Positions 54,001 through 61,736 of a stretch of 64,000 bases of DNA are shown in pieces. The stretch's first letter is position 1; each line of letters opens with the position of its first letter. Origin of the DNA: Conchocele bisecta (taxonomy: Eukaryota > Mollusca > Bivalvia > Lucinida > Thyasiridae); NCBI GenBank assembly GCA_029237695.1, contig CM055273.1:60749968-60813967 (forward strand), read 5' to 3'. Under the pieces are notes generated by a model. It ran no database searches, was not told the origin of the DNA, and saw nothing but the letters and a program-made list of their open reading frames with translations. A program made the translations under genes and the position numbers.

Positions 54001-57000
54001 AATTTCGCAATTTTGCCTTAGGCGTAAACAAAAAAAAGGTTTGTTTCCGGTTACCCGACCGACCGTCTAGTTTTACCCCCGACTGTAATTTTTTTATTGG
54101 CAATTTTACATCGGTCCCGGAAAATGTTGTCGTGACCGCGTTTTTTACCTGTCCCGTATCCAACATGGCCGGCGAGAGCAACAGTTTGATTGCTCTGCGA
54201 TGTTTTTTTGTGCAAGGTCAACGAGATTCGGGTGGTAGACCATGGCTCGTCGATAAATGGCATTTACAACATGGTCCACGCCAAATCTACGCCATTTAAG
54301 GCCACTTGCTCTGTAAGTATTGGCGATTTACAGCGTTAGAATTGTGTGTCATGTGTTTTCGCGGCATGAAATTTTTGAAGGGAAAATAAGTTATTTCCCA
54401 TGAAATTTAAAAAAAATAGCTGTTACAGTTGTGTAATTGTTTACTTCAATGTGTCTAACAATTGATTCTAGATACACTATGACTTTTGAATATTTTTCCT
54501 GTCAAATATTAATGCTTCAATATTGGACTATTCCAGTAAACATACATACTCCCCTGTGGAAGAGATATTCATGTGACACAGTCCATCCCCTACATTTCTT
54601 TTGTTCGTCACCCTCCCTACATTTTGTGGTGATCACGCCCCCACCCACCCCCTACATTTTTTTCTCTTCCACAGGGCTGTAGGTATATTAACAGCGGTGT
54701 CAAAAATTGATTCACCCGACCCGGTCCGACTAAATTACAATGATACATACAGTAAAAAGTAAAAAAAAAATAAAAAATCCCTACCTACCGACCCTATCTT
54801 TTTCGGGCCCGTAACAGGAAACAAACCTTTTTTTTTTTATGCCTTATAAGAACTAAAACATTTAAAAAGGAATAGCTGCAGACTTTGAAAATGGTATGTG
54901 GCTTCCTTATGGTGTGTACATGGTCAATGTGAATTTCGATTGTATTATCTTCCCCTTTCAGACTTGAAATTTTTTAGAAAAAAACAGGTAATTGGAAGTA
55001 CATGCATGTACATGAGACATGCTATGGGATTTTGTACCTTCGGACATTGGAGTAATTTCATGAAATACGTTTTACAATATTTTCCGTAAATGGCATCAAA
55101 AGTTGACAAAAGTTTCAGAGTACACGTACTCTGAAACTTTTGTCAACTTTTGCCTTTAGTTATGAAAAATATTGAAAAATATGTAAATGTATTTAATGGA
55201 ATTACGCAGATGTCACATCACATGTAGTGTCTCATATGAGACAAGCTATGTGATTTTGTACCTATGGAGATGTGGGATTTTTCATGAAAAATATTTCCAG
55301 AAACTGTGATATTTCTGCAAATGATGTAAAAAGTTGACAAAATGTTCATAGCAAATAGCACTGTTGATGTCATTACAGAAAATATCGTAAATTTTGTCAA
55401 TATTTTTCATGAGATATCACACATCCTCTTATGTGCAAAATCACATGGCTTTAATTTAATTATTTCTATCTACTTGTACAATCGATCCATATTTCAGTTA
55501 CAGTTTCAGGTTGTCCTTGCTTGTTGACTTGTTTTCAAATCATTGCAATCAAAGTATGAAATTATGTGTCTCTTGTGGACCCATAATTGGAAATATAATC
55601 TTGTATCTTGTTTCATGTAAGTCTCACCCAGTTTGAGAGGTTACCACCATTTTATACAGAGACTAGAGCTCCAGATAAGCTGCGTATTTGCTTAAATACC
55701 CAATTAAAATTGCCAAAAACCCAATTGAAATCAGAAGTAGCGAGTATCAAACAGCAATAACAATTTTGTGGTACCTTTATCATGCTGCAGAAAACAATAA
55801 ACAGACCACAAATATAGCATATTTTTCTTATTTTCCATGAAAACACATCTTGGTATTTCATTAGAATTGTCTCCAAGGAGACAATTCTAATGAAACGCCA
55901 AGACATGTTTTCATTTCGAAGCAAACTATTCAATAATTGCTGTATGTTGATGTGTAAACAGTAGTGTGGTTTTATTTTACCCAATAAAAATTTTGAAATA
56001 CCCAATTGCTTCAGAAATGATGGAGTGAAAATACTCAATAACTAATTCCTTATCTGGAGCCCTGGAGACACAATACAGTGGGTGCTTACCAATGAAGTCT
56101 CTCTGTACATCCGTCCACAGTGTGCTCAACTCTGCAATTTGGCTGACTACATCCTGTGAAAACAAGGGCATCGTTATTACACAGCTAATCCCCTTGCTGG
56201 CAGCCGTGATAATAAAATACACAAAAAAACTTCAATACATTTGCCTTACAACAAGGAGAACAGAAGTCCTCAGTGACCTTGATCTTGGACGGTCGGACGT
56301 GGGTCGTATGCAACACAACGCACCATACCTAGACACACATTGTGGCCAAATATTATCGAAATTGGTGAAGCGGTTCATAAGTTATTGAACAAACGATAAA
56401 AACTTTACCGCATTTGCCTTATAAACAAGGTGAACATAAGCCCTCAATGACCTTGGCATTGGGCAGTTGGATGTGGGTCATATGCAAAACAAATAACCAT
56501 CCCTAGACACACATTGTGGCCAAATAAAATAACAAAATCGGTAAAGCTGTTCATAAGTTATTGAATAAACAAAAAAACTTTAACACATTTGCCTTACCAA
56601 CAAGGTGAACATAAGTGACTTTAACCCTTGGGGGTCGGATGTGGGTCGTATGCAAAACAAAGCACCATCCTTAGAAACGGGGCTTATGGGCTTTGTAACC
56701 ACTGAAGATCCAGATCAGCATGTGCATCCACACAGTCTGATCAGGAGCTGCACTGTTCGGCATTTCCATCAAGCAAAACACCCGTCTTGCTTGTAACAAG
56801 CAATATAGACTGCTATAAGGCGAAATGAGTGCACTATTTGATCAGGAGCTACCCTGGTCACAATTCACATAAGCCGCATTTCTCCAGTCACAGACAAAAA
56901 TCAGTTTTAGAAGTCAGCCACTTCACCTGAATGGCACGATTGTCCTCGTGGGATGACCATCGCAGCATGTCCTGGGACGCTGAAGATAAATAGGCCGTCA

Positions 57001-60000
57001 AATGTGAAATGGTGTACGATGATCTGACAACATTTGTGACTGTGACTTAATGGGGCTTACGGGATTTGTGACAAGTGTAGCTGATAATCAAATAGCACAC
57101 TCCTGTAGCCTGATAACTATCTATATTGCTTGTTAGAAGCATAACTGGCGTTTCATTTATGAAACGGCAAACAGTTTTGATCCTGATTAGACTGTGCAGA
57201 TGCACAGGCTGATCTGGATCTACACTGGTTGCAAAATCCATAAACCCCATTTTGCCAGTCATAACCACATTTCACAGTGCGTTTCTCCACTTCCAGGCAA
57301 AAATTTTCACAAAATACAGTCTACATTCGTTACCTCAAACTGTCTTACGTCAAACTACTGATAACTCAATCAAATTAATGGTCCCACATACATGTCTCCT
57401 ATATAATAACTATCATTAACCCTTTCCCTGCTAGAGACATCTTTTCACGCCTCTGCAGAAGATGTCTTTTGAAAACATTGTGGGAAAAGGAGAAATTGCT
57501 TGTAACAAGCATTTTCTCCTTTTCCCACAATGTTTTCTACTCTATCAGATAATTTAACCATCATTTGACCCAGCATTTCATTCTTTTATTCAGATGTTTT
57601 CGATTTGGATGAATCGAAATATCGCAAAACAGGGAAAGGTTAACTCAAATGTTTGTTAACTGAAAGTATTAATCTCCGTCCCCTCTACTCTGAGTAAACA
57701 AGTGTAACTGTATGTGTTGAAATCACTCTTATTCTTCACAATATTTATTCAAACATTGTACATGTATAAACATCTAGATATTATTTTTTTACAATTTTGG
57801 CTTCTTTTTCAAAAAACTAGAAAACTGAGGCACCTTCACCGTTTCTGAGAACAGAATGTGACTTACAGCAATAGTATTGTCAGTATGGCTACAGCACTGA
57901 CCAGGGGCGGATCCAGCATTTGTGGAATATGGAGGTTGTCTAGTTGCAAAGGTAACTCTTGCAATCTACTCCCGTACCGTCCGTAGCTAGTTACGGACGG
58001 TACGCGAGTAATTGCAAGAGTTACCGTTCGCAACTAAGGGGTTGTCCTATTTTCGAGCTCTCCGAAATGCACTTTCCTGTGTTTTACGGCATTTAAATTC
58101 AGACTCAAACTGGTGGTAAACTGTGATCTATGTAAACTCTGTGGCTGAACACCGTGGTTGCAACCCCGGAACCCCACCTCCAGATCCACCCCCACTGACT
58201 GAATGGTGAACAACAAAGAATCAGATTGCCTGGATACGCAGGTTTATATGTGGCTACACTGGTATTAATGTCCATTTAATCAGCGAGTCGTGCTTATTTC
58301 ATTTCACTTTTGATGTAGATCCTGAACAGTGGTCACACTTATACAGCCTTATAATATTTCACATTCAATGCTACAGTCCAGGGGGCCATTTCACTACACT
58401 TTGTACGACTAAAATGTTTGTAAGTGCAAAATTATGATAGTCTGTAAATTTCACATTAACAATGTTTTCTTGTAAACAATTATTGGATTCACATTTATTG
58501 AGCAGAGGCTGCATATGCAGCCTATGCTCAATAAATGTAAATCCATCAATTGAAATTTCCAGATGATCCTAAATTTGCACTTACGAACATTTTAGTCGTA
58601 CGAAGTCTAGTGAAACGTGCCCCTGAATAACAGAAAATACCATGTGTATCATTTTGTTTTAAATACTAATAGATAATAATTCAGAGACTGGATGAAGGGA
58701 AAAATGTCAAAGTCACGTAAATGGTAGCCTGAAATTGTCACATATGTCCACATGTATCAGGAATATTCAAGTATGTTTCAAGTTATATTGAAACATAAAC
58801 TTTTAGACCCCATGTATGGATGGAACTTCGGGAGAAAAGCAATATGCCCTGCTTACTACATAAAATATACACAATAAAGTTTCATTCAGAATGTTGTAAG
58901 TGTTTTAACCCTTTCAACACTACAGACCTCTTCAGCGGTGTTTGCAAAAACTGTAGATCCAGATGAGCTGGCTTGTGACAAGCTATCTCATTAGGATCTG
59001 CACTTTTTGCAAGTACATGTAATTTTCATATTTTTTCAGAATAAAAGAACACCCGCTTTTCATAAGTGGACTAGTCTGAACATCATTTTGTGACAAATTG
59101 ATTGGTCGGAAATTAACATATCAAAATCGATCCCAGTAACTTAGAGGTGAAAGAGTTAAACACCAGATACTGTACTAAACGTATACATACTAAGATGTTG
59201 TGCCTGCATGAACGCCTTTGCTGATGTTCGAATGTCCTTGACCTCTGAGATCATCATATTGAGGTCACTGTGTCCACCCATCGACAACAGCTTCACGCCA
59301 CTCCTGGTTTACATATGTCCACAGATCATTAACCCATTAAAAGACAGGATACAATTATAGTACCGTAGTATGACATTTTCCAGGTGGAAATTCCTATTTT
59401 CTTTATTACATCTCGAAAGTATGTGTTGTTACCACTCATTTGAACCGTCTCATCGAAATGGTTCAAATGAGTGGTAACAACATATACGTTTATGGAGAAA
59501 TAAACAAAAAATGAGATTTTTCAACAAAAATCATCGTATCCTTTGACTAAAATTGGTTAATATGTTCAACCAAATTTTGAAAATGAAAGAGAATGAGTCA
59601 ATGTCCCAGCAAGAGCTATGGTCATATAGAGATGGGACCGCAATGTAAAGTCTCATCCGACAGAACAGTGGGATGAAAATACTATGTTAGTATTTTTTCA
59701 TGGCTAGAGTGAGTATTAAACTCACAATCTCCAGTATTGAAGTCCAATGCCATATCCCCTAGGCCATGGCCCATCCCTCCAAATTTTGAAATAACAGGCT
59801 TTTTTTAATGGTGCAAAACAATGTCAATAGTTTCTATATTGTTATAATTAAAAATTAAAGTTCATGTATTTCATCTGTACGGATGGGGGGGAAATCCCCA
59901 AATCAGAGCTGAATATTTACATAAAAATATATATTCAGCCCTGAAACCAGAATATCCTGATCTGGTGCCAGGTCCTGAACACACCAGTCACTTAGCCCCA

Positions 60001-61473
60001 TCGCCTAAAAGTAATATGAATACATGTAGTATTAATCATACTACTTTTATAATGCGTATAACCAGATTTAGCTCTCACATACAAGAAAGCGAACAAGGAC
60101 CTGAAGGCCAGAGCTCCAGATAAGGTGCGTATTGGCGTATTTTACGCACTTATTTTAACACAATACGAGTTGATTATCAAAAGTGGGACTACAAAATACT
60201 CACAGCAATCTGAAATACGCATTGGTTTTCAAATTGAGTAGTGAAAATACTGTAATAAAGTTGAAAATTTACTTAGTCGAGCTTCAAAAATTGCAGCTCA
60301 AAAAAGCCTCAAATGTGACTTTTTTTATCATTCGTTTCCTATTTAATAAGGAAGAAAATCAATAATACATTTGTAAAAGTAAAATACGCATTGAATTTGA
60401 AATCTGGGGCGTATAATACTCTTTAGATACAAATCTTATCTGGAGCTCTGTCTGAAGGCTAACCCAGAGATACAGGGATTCCAGAAAGGATGAACCCCAC
60501 TGTTAAATTACCCTGCACATGCTCCCAACCTGGGGCCGTTTCACCAAACTTAGTATGACTAAAATGTTTGTAAGTGCAAATTTAGGATCGTCTGGAAATT
60601 TCTCATATTGGATTTACATTTATTAAGCATAGGCTGCATATGCAGCCTATGCTCAATAAATGTAAATCCAATAATTGTTTACAAGAACAACGTTAATGTG
60701 AAATTTACAGACTATTATAATTTTGCACTTACGAACATTTTAGTCGTAGGAAGTTTAGTGAAACGGCGCCCAGCTGCCCAACCAGTACAGTAGAGGTTAT
60801 AGACTCGTTGCAATATGAGCAAGTGATCAATAGCTCATGGATACCCCCGGCCGACGCCTTGTCCGACCAACAAATACTTTCATTTGGCCTTGACATTTGG
60901 CATGAAAGCCACATGAGTGGGCTATCAAATGAAAATATGGATGATGGTAACCCTTTCAACACCACAGGTTGAAGTAATGGACCGAGGTCTATAAATACAT
61001 TAAATATACCTAAAAGCATTAATAAGTGAAAAGAAAAGTGAAAAAAAAATAATTTCTTTACTCCCACATGTATATGAGGGAGTAAAGAATTATTTTTTTA
61101 ACTTTTTTTTCTTCACTTATTAATGCTTTTAGGTATATTTAATGTATTTAAAACTTCAACTTGTGTTCAACACCACAGGCCTGTACAGTATAGTGGTACA
61201 TATATTGGCAAAACATGTAGATCCAGATGAGCCGGCTTTTAACAAACCGTCTCATCAGGATCTGCACTTTTTGCAAGTAATTTTCATATTTTTAAAAAAA
61301 CACCCCTTTTGATAAATGGACTAGTCTGAAAACCATTCTGTGATTATTGGATTGGTTGCACAATTAACATATCAAATCCATTCTAGTTACTTAGGAGTGA
61401 AAGAATTAAGAGTAATTAATGTGCATTTGGCTCGCCATAGTTACCTTCTGATTACTCTGGAGGCTTTGTCCAT
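37984..61473 (-). CDS. BAR-like (eisosome PIL1/LSP1-resembling) protein with a repetitive PPPPY-containing tail, 11 coding exons
   Basis: Eleven minus-strand exons (61473-61445, 59303-59191, 56979-56927, 56153-56090, 54016-53871, 50682-50626, 49346-49265, 48501-48377, 47362-47302, 42791-42705, 39047-37984) total 1,881 nt. Every AG/GT junction agrees in phase (2,1,0,1,0,0,1,0,1,1), giving ~626 residues. Residues 1-244 are almost all helix and charged. The stretch RASPAEIRIFEHRLSQAQRT, then KLIRLKEGLLKFTESYIEMA and EVALQLPD, follows the order of the last BAR helices of PIL1/LSP1, where 'SP.I..LE.EL' precedes 'F...IIE.SEK.AL' and 'LLELLD'. CIBAR/FAM92 is the alternative family. Such domains form dimers that bend membranes. 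The tail has PPPPY (a WW-domain ligand), 15-residue repeats and an acidic C-terminus. The identity comes from reading only. Confidence 0.8.
39056..39675. other. Intron 10, first part, nothing recognised
   Basis: No repeat family or exon seen; one AAGGTCACCAAGGTGAAGGTC palindromic stretch near 39124. Confidence 0.4.
39756..41796. mobile_element. Unclassified 2.04-kb insertion with 13-bp CATTAYGCAAACA ends
   Basis: The left end CATTATGCAAACA and right end TGTTTGCGTAATG form an inverted repeat with one mismatch. Its borders are fixed by the split family B MITE. The target duplication is at most one or two bases. No long frame exists; the interior is AT-rich, with repeated AATATTTTCCGTAAA motifs around 40890-41060 and a tRNA-like segment at 41389-41480. 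It may be a decayed or non-autonomous DNA transposon of a family I do not recognise. Confidence 0.6.
41389..41480 (-). tRNA. tRNA-like sequence (class II shape), probably a pseudogene
   Basis: On the minus strand an A-box-like GTCGTGAGGTTAAGGTCGCC is followed by an anticodon-like arm (CGACTTTTATGATAG) and, ~35 bp later, the B box GGGTTCAAACC. The length (~90) and possible long variable arm recall tRNA-Ser/Leu. The acceptor stem pairs poorly, so it is more likely a relic or a SINE head than a working tRNA. Confidence 0.3.
42237..42274. repeat. 38-bp segment duplicated at the exon 10 donor
   Basis: GGATACAGAGGGGTGGAAGG plus TTAC occurs here and again at 42681-42704, beside the splice donor of exon 10. 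Confidence 0.55.
42705..42791 (-). CDS. BAR-like gene, exon 10 (symmetric, possible cassette)
   Basis: An 87-nt exon between TATTCGCAG and GTAACCTTCC. It encodes SDATKFFVQEARGKLMKYRS followed by NSCSSSTS. Both borders are phase 1, so skipping it leaves the frame open; it could be alternatively spliced. It links the helical part to the tail. Confidence 0.75.
42839..43010. repeat. Three tandem ~60-bp units in intron 9
   Basis: TTTTACTACTTCATCCGTCT recurs at about 60-bp spacing three times, just outside the mariner. Confidence 0.65.
43092..43508 (-). pseudogene. mariner transposase, C-terminal catalytic part
   Basis: A 138-codon frame with PIILQNDVVCHHTRLVISFL followed by DYDVLPYPAHSSDKN. These match the mariner block around the second catalytic Asp ('LHDNA..H.A') and 'VLPHP.YSPDL'. 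Where active enzymes have the third acidic residue (C-D-F-F-L-F), this copy has TNIVIF, so the catalytic triad is lost. HYLKNTLQ further on is also typical. Confidence 0.75.
43720..43836 (-). pseudogene. mariner transposase, middle part
   Basis: The minus strand reads ISARWVPHNLRSEKKE then a stop. ISARWVPH.L is a hallmark of mariner transposases between the helix-turn-helix and catalytic parts. Further stops and shifts follow down to about 43510. Confidence 0.75.
43853..44035 (-). pseudogene. Possible N-terminal part of the mariner transposase
   Basis: A 60-codon frame starting MNKKENDRSATLPASQKMCG near the expected transposase start. I cannot align it securely to the mariner helix-turn-helix region. 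Confidence 0.3.
44397..45165 (+). mobile_element. Pearl-like (P) element start with four 158-bp tandem units
   Basis: Starts ACTAGAAATGTGGCCTGTCG. Units at about 44530, 44690, 44848 and 45010 share GATAATCCATGCATCGGTGT, GACCTTTGACCTTCAACTGT and GACACACCTTCTCATCATGA. No terminal hairpin is seen: the last unit runs straight into the 37-bp minisatellite at about 45160. Confidence 0.65.
45162..47301. repeat. 37-bp minisatellite (~55-58 units) filling intron 9 from the exon 9 donor
   Basis: On the minus strand each unit contains ATACACAGGTACACC and CTGCTATGTTCTACC. The array begins exactly at the exon 9 donor, whose sequence ATATACAG|GTACGCC is like the unit. The unit length (37 = 3n+1) cycles all three frames, and none of them has a stop in most units, so very long minus-strand frames (503, 444 and 694 codons) appear. 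Units in 46500-47060 carry many one-base deletions. These frames are treated as repeat artefacts. Confidence 0.85.
47302..47362 (-). CDS. BAR-like gene, exon 9
   Basis: A 61-nt exon after TACTGTGTTACAG; it encodes EVALQLPDVHGRDLEDVKYT plus one base and ends at GTACGCCAGT. The donor is immediately followed by the minisatellite, whose units repeat the donor motif. Confidence 0.8.
47401..47480. repeat. MITE family E fragment in intron 8
   Basis: GTGACTGTGACTGGAGAAAT and GACCAGTGCAGATCCAGATC only; the right side is lost. Confidence 0.55.
47779..47895. repeat. Hairpin related to the 31343 foldback ends
   Basis: CTACTGTCATTGATATCAAG pairs with CTTGATATCAAAAGACAGTAG; flanked by GAATA and TATTCTCTAT as in the 31343-32521 arms. 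Confidence 0.6.
47974..48223. mobile_element. MITE family C, full copy at TTAA
   Basis: TTAACCCTTAGACCGCAATC to GGTCTAAGGGTTAA. One arm has a second CATGCTTTGACAGC block. Confidence 0.75.
48377..48501 (-). CDS. BAR-like gene, exon 8
   Basis: A 125-nt exon between CTGTTGTTTCAG and GTAAGATG. It encodes SDRVRENESVKLIRLKEGLL, then KFTESYIEMATKCSILFSTE and R. This is the most PIL1-like stretch: an amphipathic helix with F, IEM and a following KCSIL. Confidence 0.8.
48719..48944. mobile_element. MITE family H in intron 7
   Basis: CATGTGATTTTGTACCTAAG to CTTAGGTAAAAAATCACAAG, with inner arms AGTTGATGAAATAGCTATAA and complement. Confidence 0.65.
48992..49102. mobile_element. MITE family A, 111-bp internal-deletion derivative
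   Basis: TAGCCTATTTCACGAACATT directly followed by the right arm ending GTGAAATAGGCTAC. The central palindrome is gone, yet the AAGTATACTT boxes are partly kept. Confidence 0.65.
49265..49346 (-). CDS. BAR-like gene, exon 7
   Basis: An 82-nt exon between AAAACATTTTCAG and GTAAAATAG, encoding RASPAEIRIFEHRLSQAQRT followed by KELAQVE. Phase 0 in, phase 1 out. Confidence 0.8.
49389..49460. repeat. MITE family G, diverged copy
   Basis: ACAATGGAACCTCTAAAAAC to GGTGTCCGGTTTAAAGTGAT. Confidence 0.5.
49540..49748 (-). repeat. SINE-like S2 fragment in intron 6
   Basis: ATATATTCAGCCCGTAAATT, CACTTGGCCCCTTCCCCTAA and GTATGTGAGGGCCAAACCAG; both ends missing. The 70-codon frame at 49674 lies within it and is not a gene. 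Confidence 0.6.
49855..50102. mobile_element. MITE family D copy in intron 6
   Basis: TGAACCCATTCAACACCATA to GGTGAAAGTGTTAA; the left TTAA is mutated to TTGA. Confidence 0.7.
50626..50682 (-). CDS. BAR-like gene, exon 6
   Basis: A 57-nt exon between TTCCCATCAACAG and GTATGTCTGC, encoding MVCEQKEQKVRKELKGAAK. Only phase 0 is free of stops, which fixes the upstream donor at 53871. Confidence 0.75.
50741..52322. mobile_element. MITE family A split by a 1.3-kb insertion
   Basis: The left part 50741-50933 and right part 52245-52322 join at TAA to recreate ATAATAAAAATTAATAAATT, as in intact copies. Confidence 0.75.
50934..52244 (+). mobile_element. 1.3-kb composite P-type insertion with TAA duplication
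   Basis: TAA flanks both sides (50931-50933, 52245-52247). Near the ends CCAGGTTTTTTCC (50959) and its complement GGAGAAAAAAATCC...CCAGG-like sequence (52228-52242) form subterminal inverted repeats. The interior holds a small P element (51017-51183), P units with AACACCCATGTGAAGTTTCA, four ~185-bp units with GAAGCTGTGAAAGTTTGGTG, and a (CGCC)n end at 52178-52197. Confidence 0.55.
52323..52916. other. Intron 5 stretch, nothing recognised
   Basis: Minus-strand scan for extra exons between exons 5 and 6 found none with agreeing phase. Confidence 0.45.
52917..53148. mobile_element. MITE family C copy with partial core deletion
   Basis: TTGACCCTTAGACCGCTACT to GCGGTCTAAGGGTTAA. The right half of the central palindrome is lost. 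Confidence 0.7.
53380..53862. repeat. Tandem repeat array next to exon 5
   Basis: GGCCAGCGATTGGCTTAGAA and GAATTATAAAT recur at ~51-bp spacing (three times) and then within ~120-bp units that also contain TAACTTGTTGGGGTTAAATC. The array stops only ~10 bases from the exon 5 donor. Confidence 0.7.
53871..54016 (-). CDS. BAR-like gene, exon 5
   Basis: A 146-nt exon. The acceptor TTTACGCCTAAG at 54017 is followed by GCAAAATTGCG; the frame is KIAKFKVQKWEMRYSMTDNV, then TEHLKEFRQMFEMILTGQKH and VSQAKSNL, up to GTACGG. An earlier GT (after 53879) would give a phase that meets a stop in exon 6. The intron just upstream is a transposable element (54021-54843). Confidence 0.75.
54021..54843. mobile_element. 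823-bp element with TTA duplication, inserted 4 nt from the exon 5 acceptor
   Basis: The ends GGCGTAAACAAAAAAAGGTT and the complement of AACCTTTTTTTTTTTTATGC are inverted repeats continuing with TTGTTTCCGGTTACCCGACC. TTA flanks both sides (54018-54020, 54844-54846). It contains a short plus-strand frame (MAGESNSLIALRC from about 54164) followed by a GTAAGT, and a nested hairpin (CCCTGTGGAAGAGATAT ... TCTTCCACAGGG, 54552-54676). Confidence 0.65.
55010..55449. mobile_element. Two adjacent MITE family H copies in intron 4
   Basis: 55010-55235 and 55236-55449 are side by side; both have TGTGATTTTGTACCT-type ends. The inner hairpins differ (CAGAGTACACGTACTCTG in the first). Confidence 0.6.
55664..56062. 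mobile_element. MITE family F-related element (~400 bp) in intron 4
   Basis: AGAGCTCCAGATAAGCTGCG to TTCCTTATCTGGAGCCCT. The inside carries the palindrome ATTAGAATTGTCTCCAAGGA and ATACCCAATTAAAATTG arms. It ends ~27 bp from the exon 4 donor. Confidence 0.6.
56090..56153 (-). CDS. BAR-like gene, exon 4
   Basis: A 64-nt exon between CTTGTTTTCACAG and GTAAGCACC, encoding DVVSQIAELSTLWTDVQRDF and I, phase 0 in and 1 out. Confidence 0.8.
56220..56640. repeat. Diverged ~165-bp tandem repeat in intron 3
   Basis: CATTTGCCTTA...AACAAGG, GACACACATTGTGGCCAAAT and GGTTCATAAGTTATTGAAC occur two to three times, resembling P-element units without recognised ends. Confidence 0.5.
56674..56895. mobile_element. 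MITE family E copy
   Basis: AACGGGGCTTATGGGCTTTG to CCGCATTTCTCCAGTCACAG. Confidence 0.65.
56927..56979 (-). CDS. BAR-like gene, exon 3
   Basis: A 53-nt exon between TATTTATCTTCAG and GTGAAGTGGC, encoding SQDMLRWSSHEDNRAIQ after a split Thr codon. Confidence 0.8.
57034..57270. mobile_element. MITE family E, inverted full copy in intron 2
   Basis: TTGTGACTGTGACTTAATGG to CCATTTTGCCAGTCATAACC. Confidence 0.65.
57416..57643. mobile_element. TTAA MITE with TTAACCCTTTCCCTG ends
   Basis: TTAACCCTTTCCCTG to CAGGGAAAGGTTAA, with a strong inner hairpin (AACATTGTGGGAAAAGGAGA and complement) turning at TGCTTGTAACAAGCA. It is a third TTAA family, distinct from C and D. Confidence 0.7.
57934..58042. 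repeat. Strong hairpin (~100 bp)
   Basis: TAGTTGCAAAGGTAACTCTT ... CGTACCGTCCGTAGCTA pairs with TTACGGACGGTACG ... GAGTTACCGTTCGCAACTAA. A single copy here. Confidence 0.6.
58380..58625. mobile_element. MITE family B, long copy
   Basis: GGGGGCCATTTCACTACACT to TCTAGTGAAACGTGCCCCT, with the AGGCTGCATATGCAGCCT core. Confidence 0.75.
58905..59159. mobile_element. MITE family D, full copy ending 31 nt from exon 2
   Basis: TTAACCCTTTCAACACTACA to GAGGTGAAAGAGTTAA. Confidence 0.75.
59191..59303 (-). CDS. BAR-like gene, exon 2
   Basis: A 113-nt exon between ATATGTAAACCAG and GTATGTATACG. It encodes SGVKLLSMGGHSDLNMMISE followed by VKDIRTSAKAFMQAQHL, phase 2 in and 1 out. It is hemmed in by MITEs on both sides. 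Confidence 0.8.
59330..59560. mobile_element. Palindromic MITE in intron 1
   Basis: GGATACAATTATAGTACC-type ends and a long stem: GTTACCACTCATTTGAACCG pairs with GGTTCAAATGAGTGGTAAC. The left arm is also found at 6045-6157. Confidence 0.6.
59596..59776 (-). repeat. tRNA-derived SINE (family S1)
   Basis: On the minus strand: GGCCATGGCCTAGGGGATAT (A-box region), then a decayed B box, TGTCGGATGAGACTTTACAT and the 3' end GCTCTTGCTGGGACATTG. Confidence 0.6.
59880..60530 (-). repeat. SINE-like S2 copy split by a family F-related element
   Basis: TATATTCAGCCCTGAAACCA ... ACCTGAAGGC, then after 60451 CTGAAGGCTAACCCAGAGAT ... GTTAAATTACCC. The order matches intact S2. Confidence 0.6.
60110..60450. 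mobile_element. MITE family F-related element nested in S2
   Basis: CAGAGCTCCAGATAAGGTGC to CTTATCTGGAGCTCTG, with CTGAAGGC on both sides (near-exact duplication). It is AT-rich and lacks the inner hairpin of the 28349 type. Confidence 0.6.
60531..60772. mobile_element. MITE family B, long copy
   Basis: TGGGGCCGTTTCACCAAACT to GTTTAGTGAAACGGCGCC, with the core hairpin. Confidence 0.75.
60947..61408. mobile_element. MITE family D split by a 197-bp hairpin
   Basis: The left stub TAACCCTTTCAACACCACAGG (mutated TTAA) is repeated after the insertion as TTCAACACCACAGG plus the rest of family D, ending AGTGAAAGAATTAA. Confidence 0.65.
60969..61165. mobile_element. 197-bp hairpin flanked by 14-bp direct repeats
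   Basis: TTCAACACCACAGG occurs at 60955-60968 and 61166-61179. The insert is one long stem (AAATACATTAAATATACCTA and complement) turning at CTCCCACATGTATATGAGGG. Confidence 0.65.
61445..61473 (-). CDS. BAR-like gene, exon 1 coding part with start codon
   Basis: The start ATG at 61473-61471 sits in GACCATGG, a good animal start context. The frame MDKASRVIR ends with two bases before GTAACTATGG and joins exon 2 in phase. An in-frame TAG lies 12 nt upstream, so translation should start here. AATAAACCAG before 61490 could be an acceptor, which would mean a separate upstream 5' UTR exon. Confidence 0.7.
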
Positions 61474-61736
61474 GGTCTGTGTCTATGTGTCTGGTTTATT
61501 GGAACTGTGATAGAATGGAGAAAGTGAATGGGTTTAATGATTAAATTAATTAATAATATAATATTGATTAGACCAGATTATCTCAGTAATCTAATGGCGT
61601 CGACGTGGTCCCCTAAACATATTCAATCTGAATCAGCGTTTATTGTACGTGCCATGATGTACCCTTTCCCACATGGAGAAATATACACTGTAAGGTACAA
61701 CTGTAACAATGCATGTGTGTATTTATTTATCTACAG

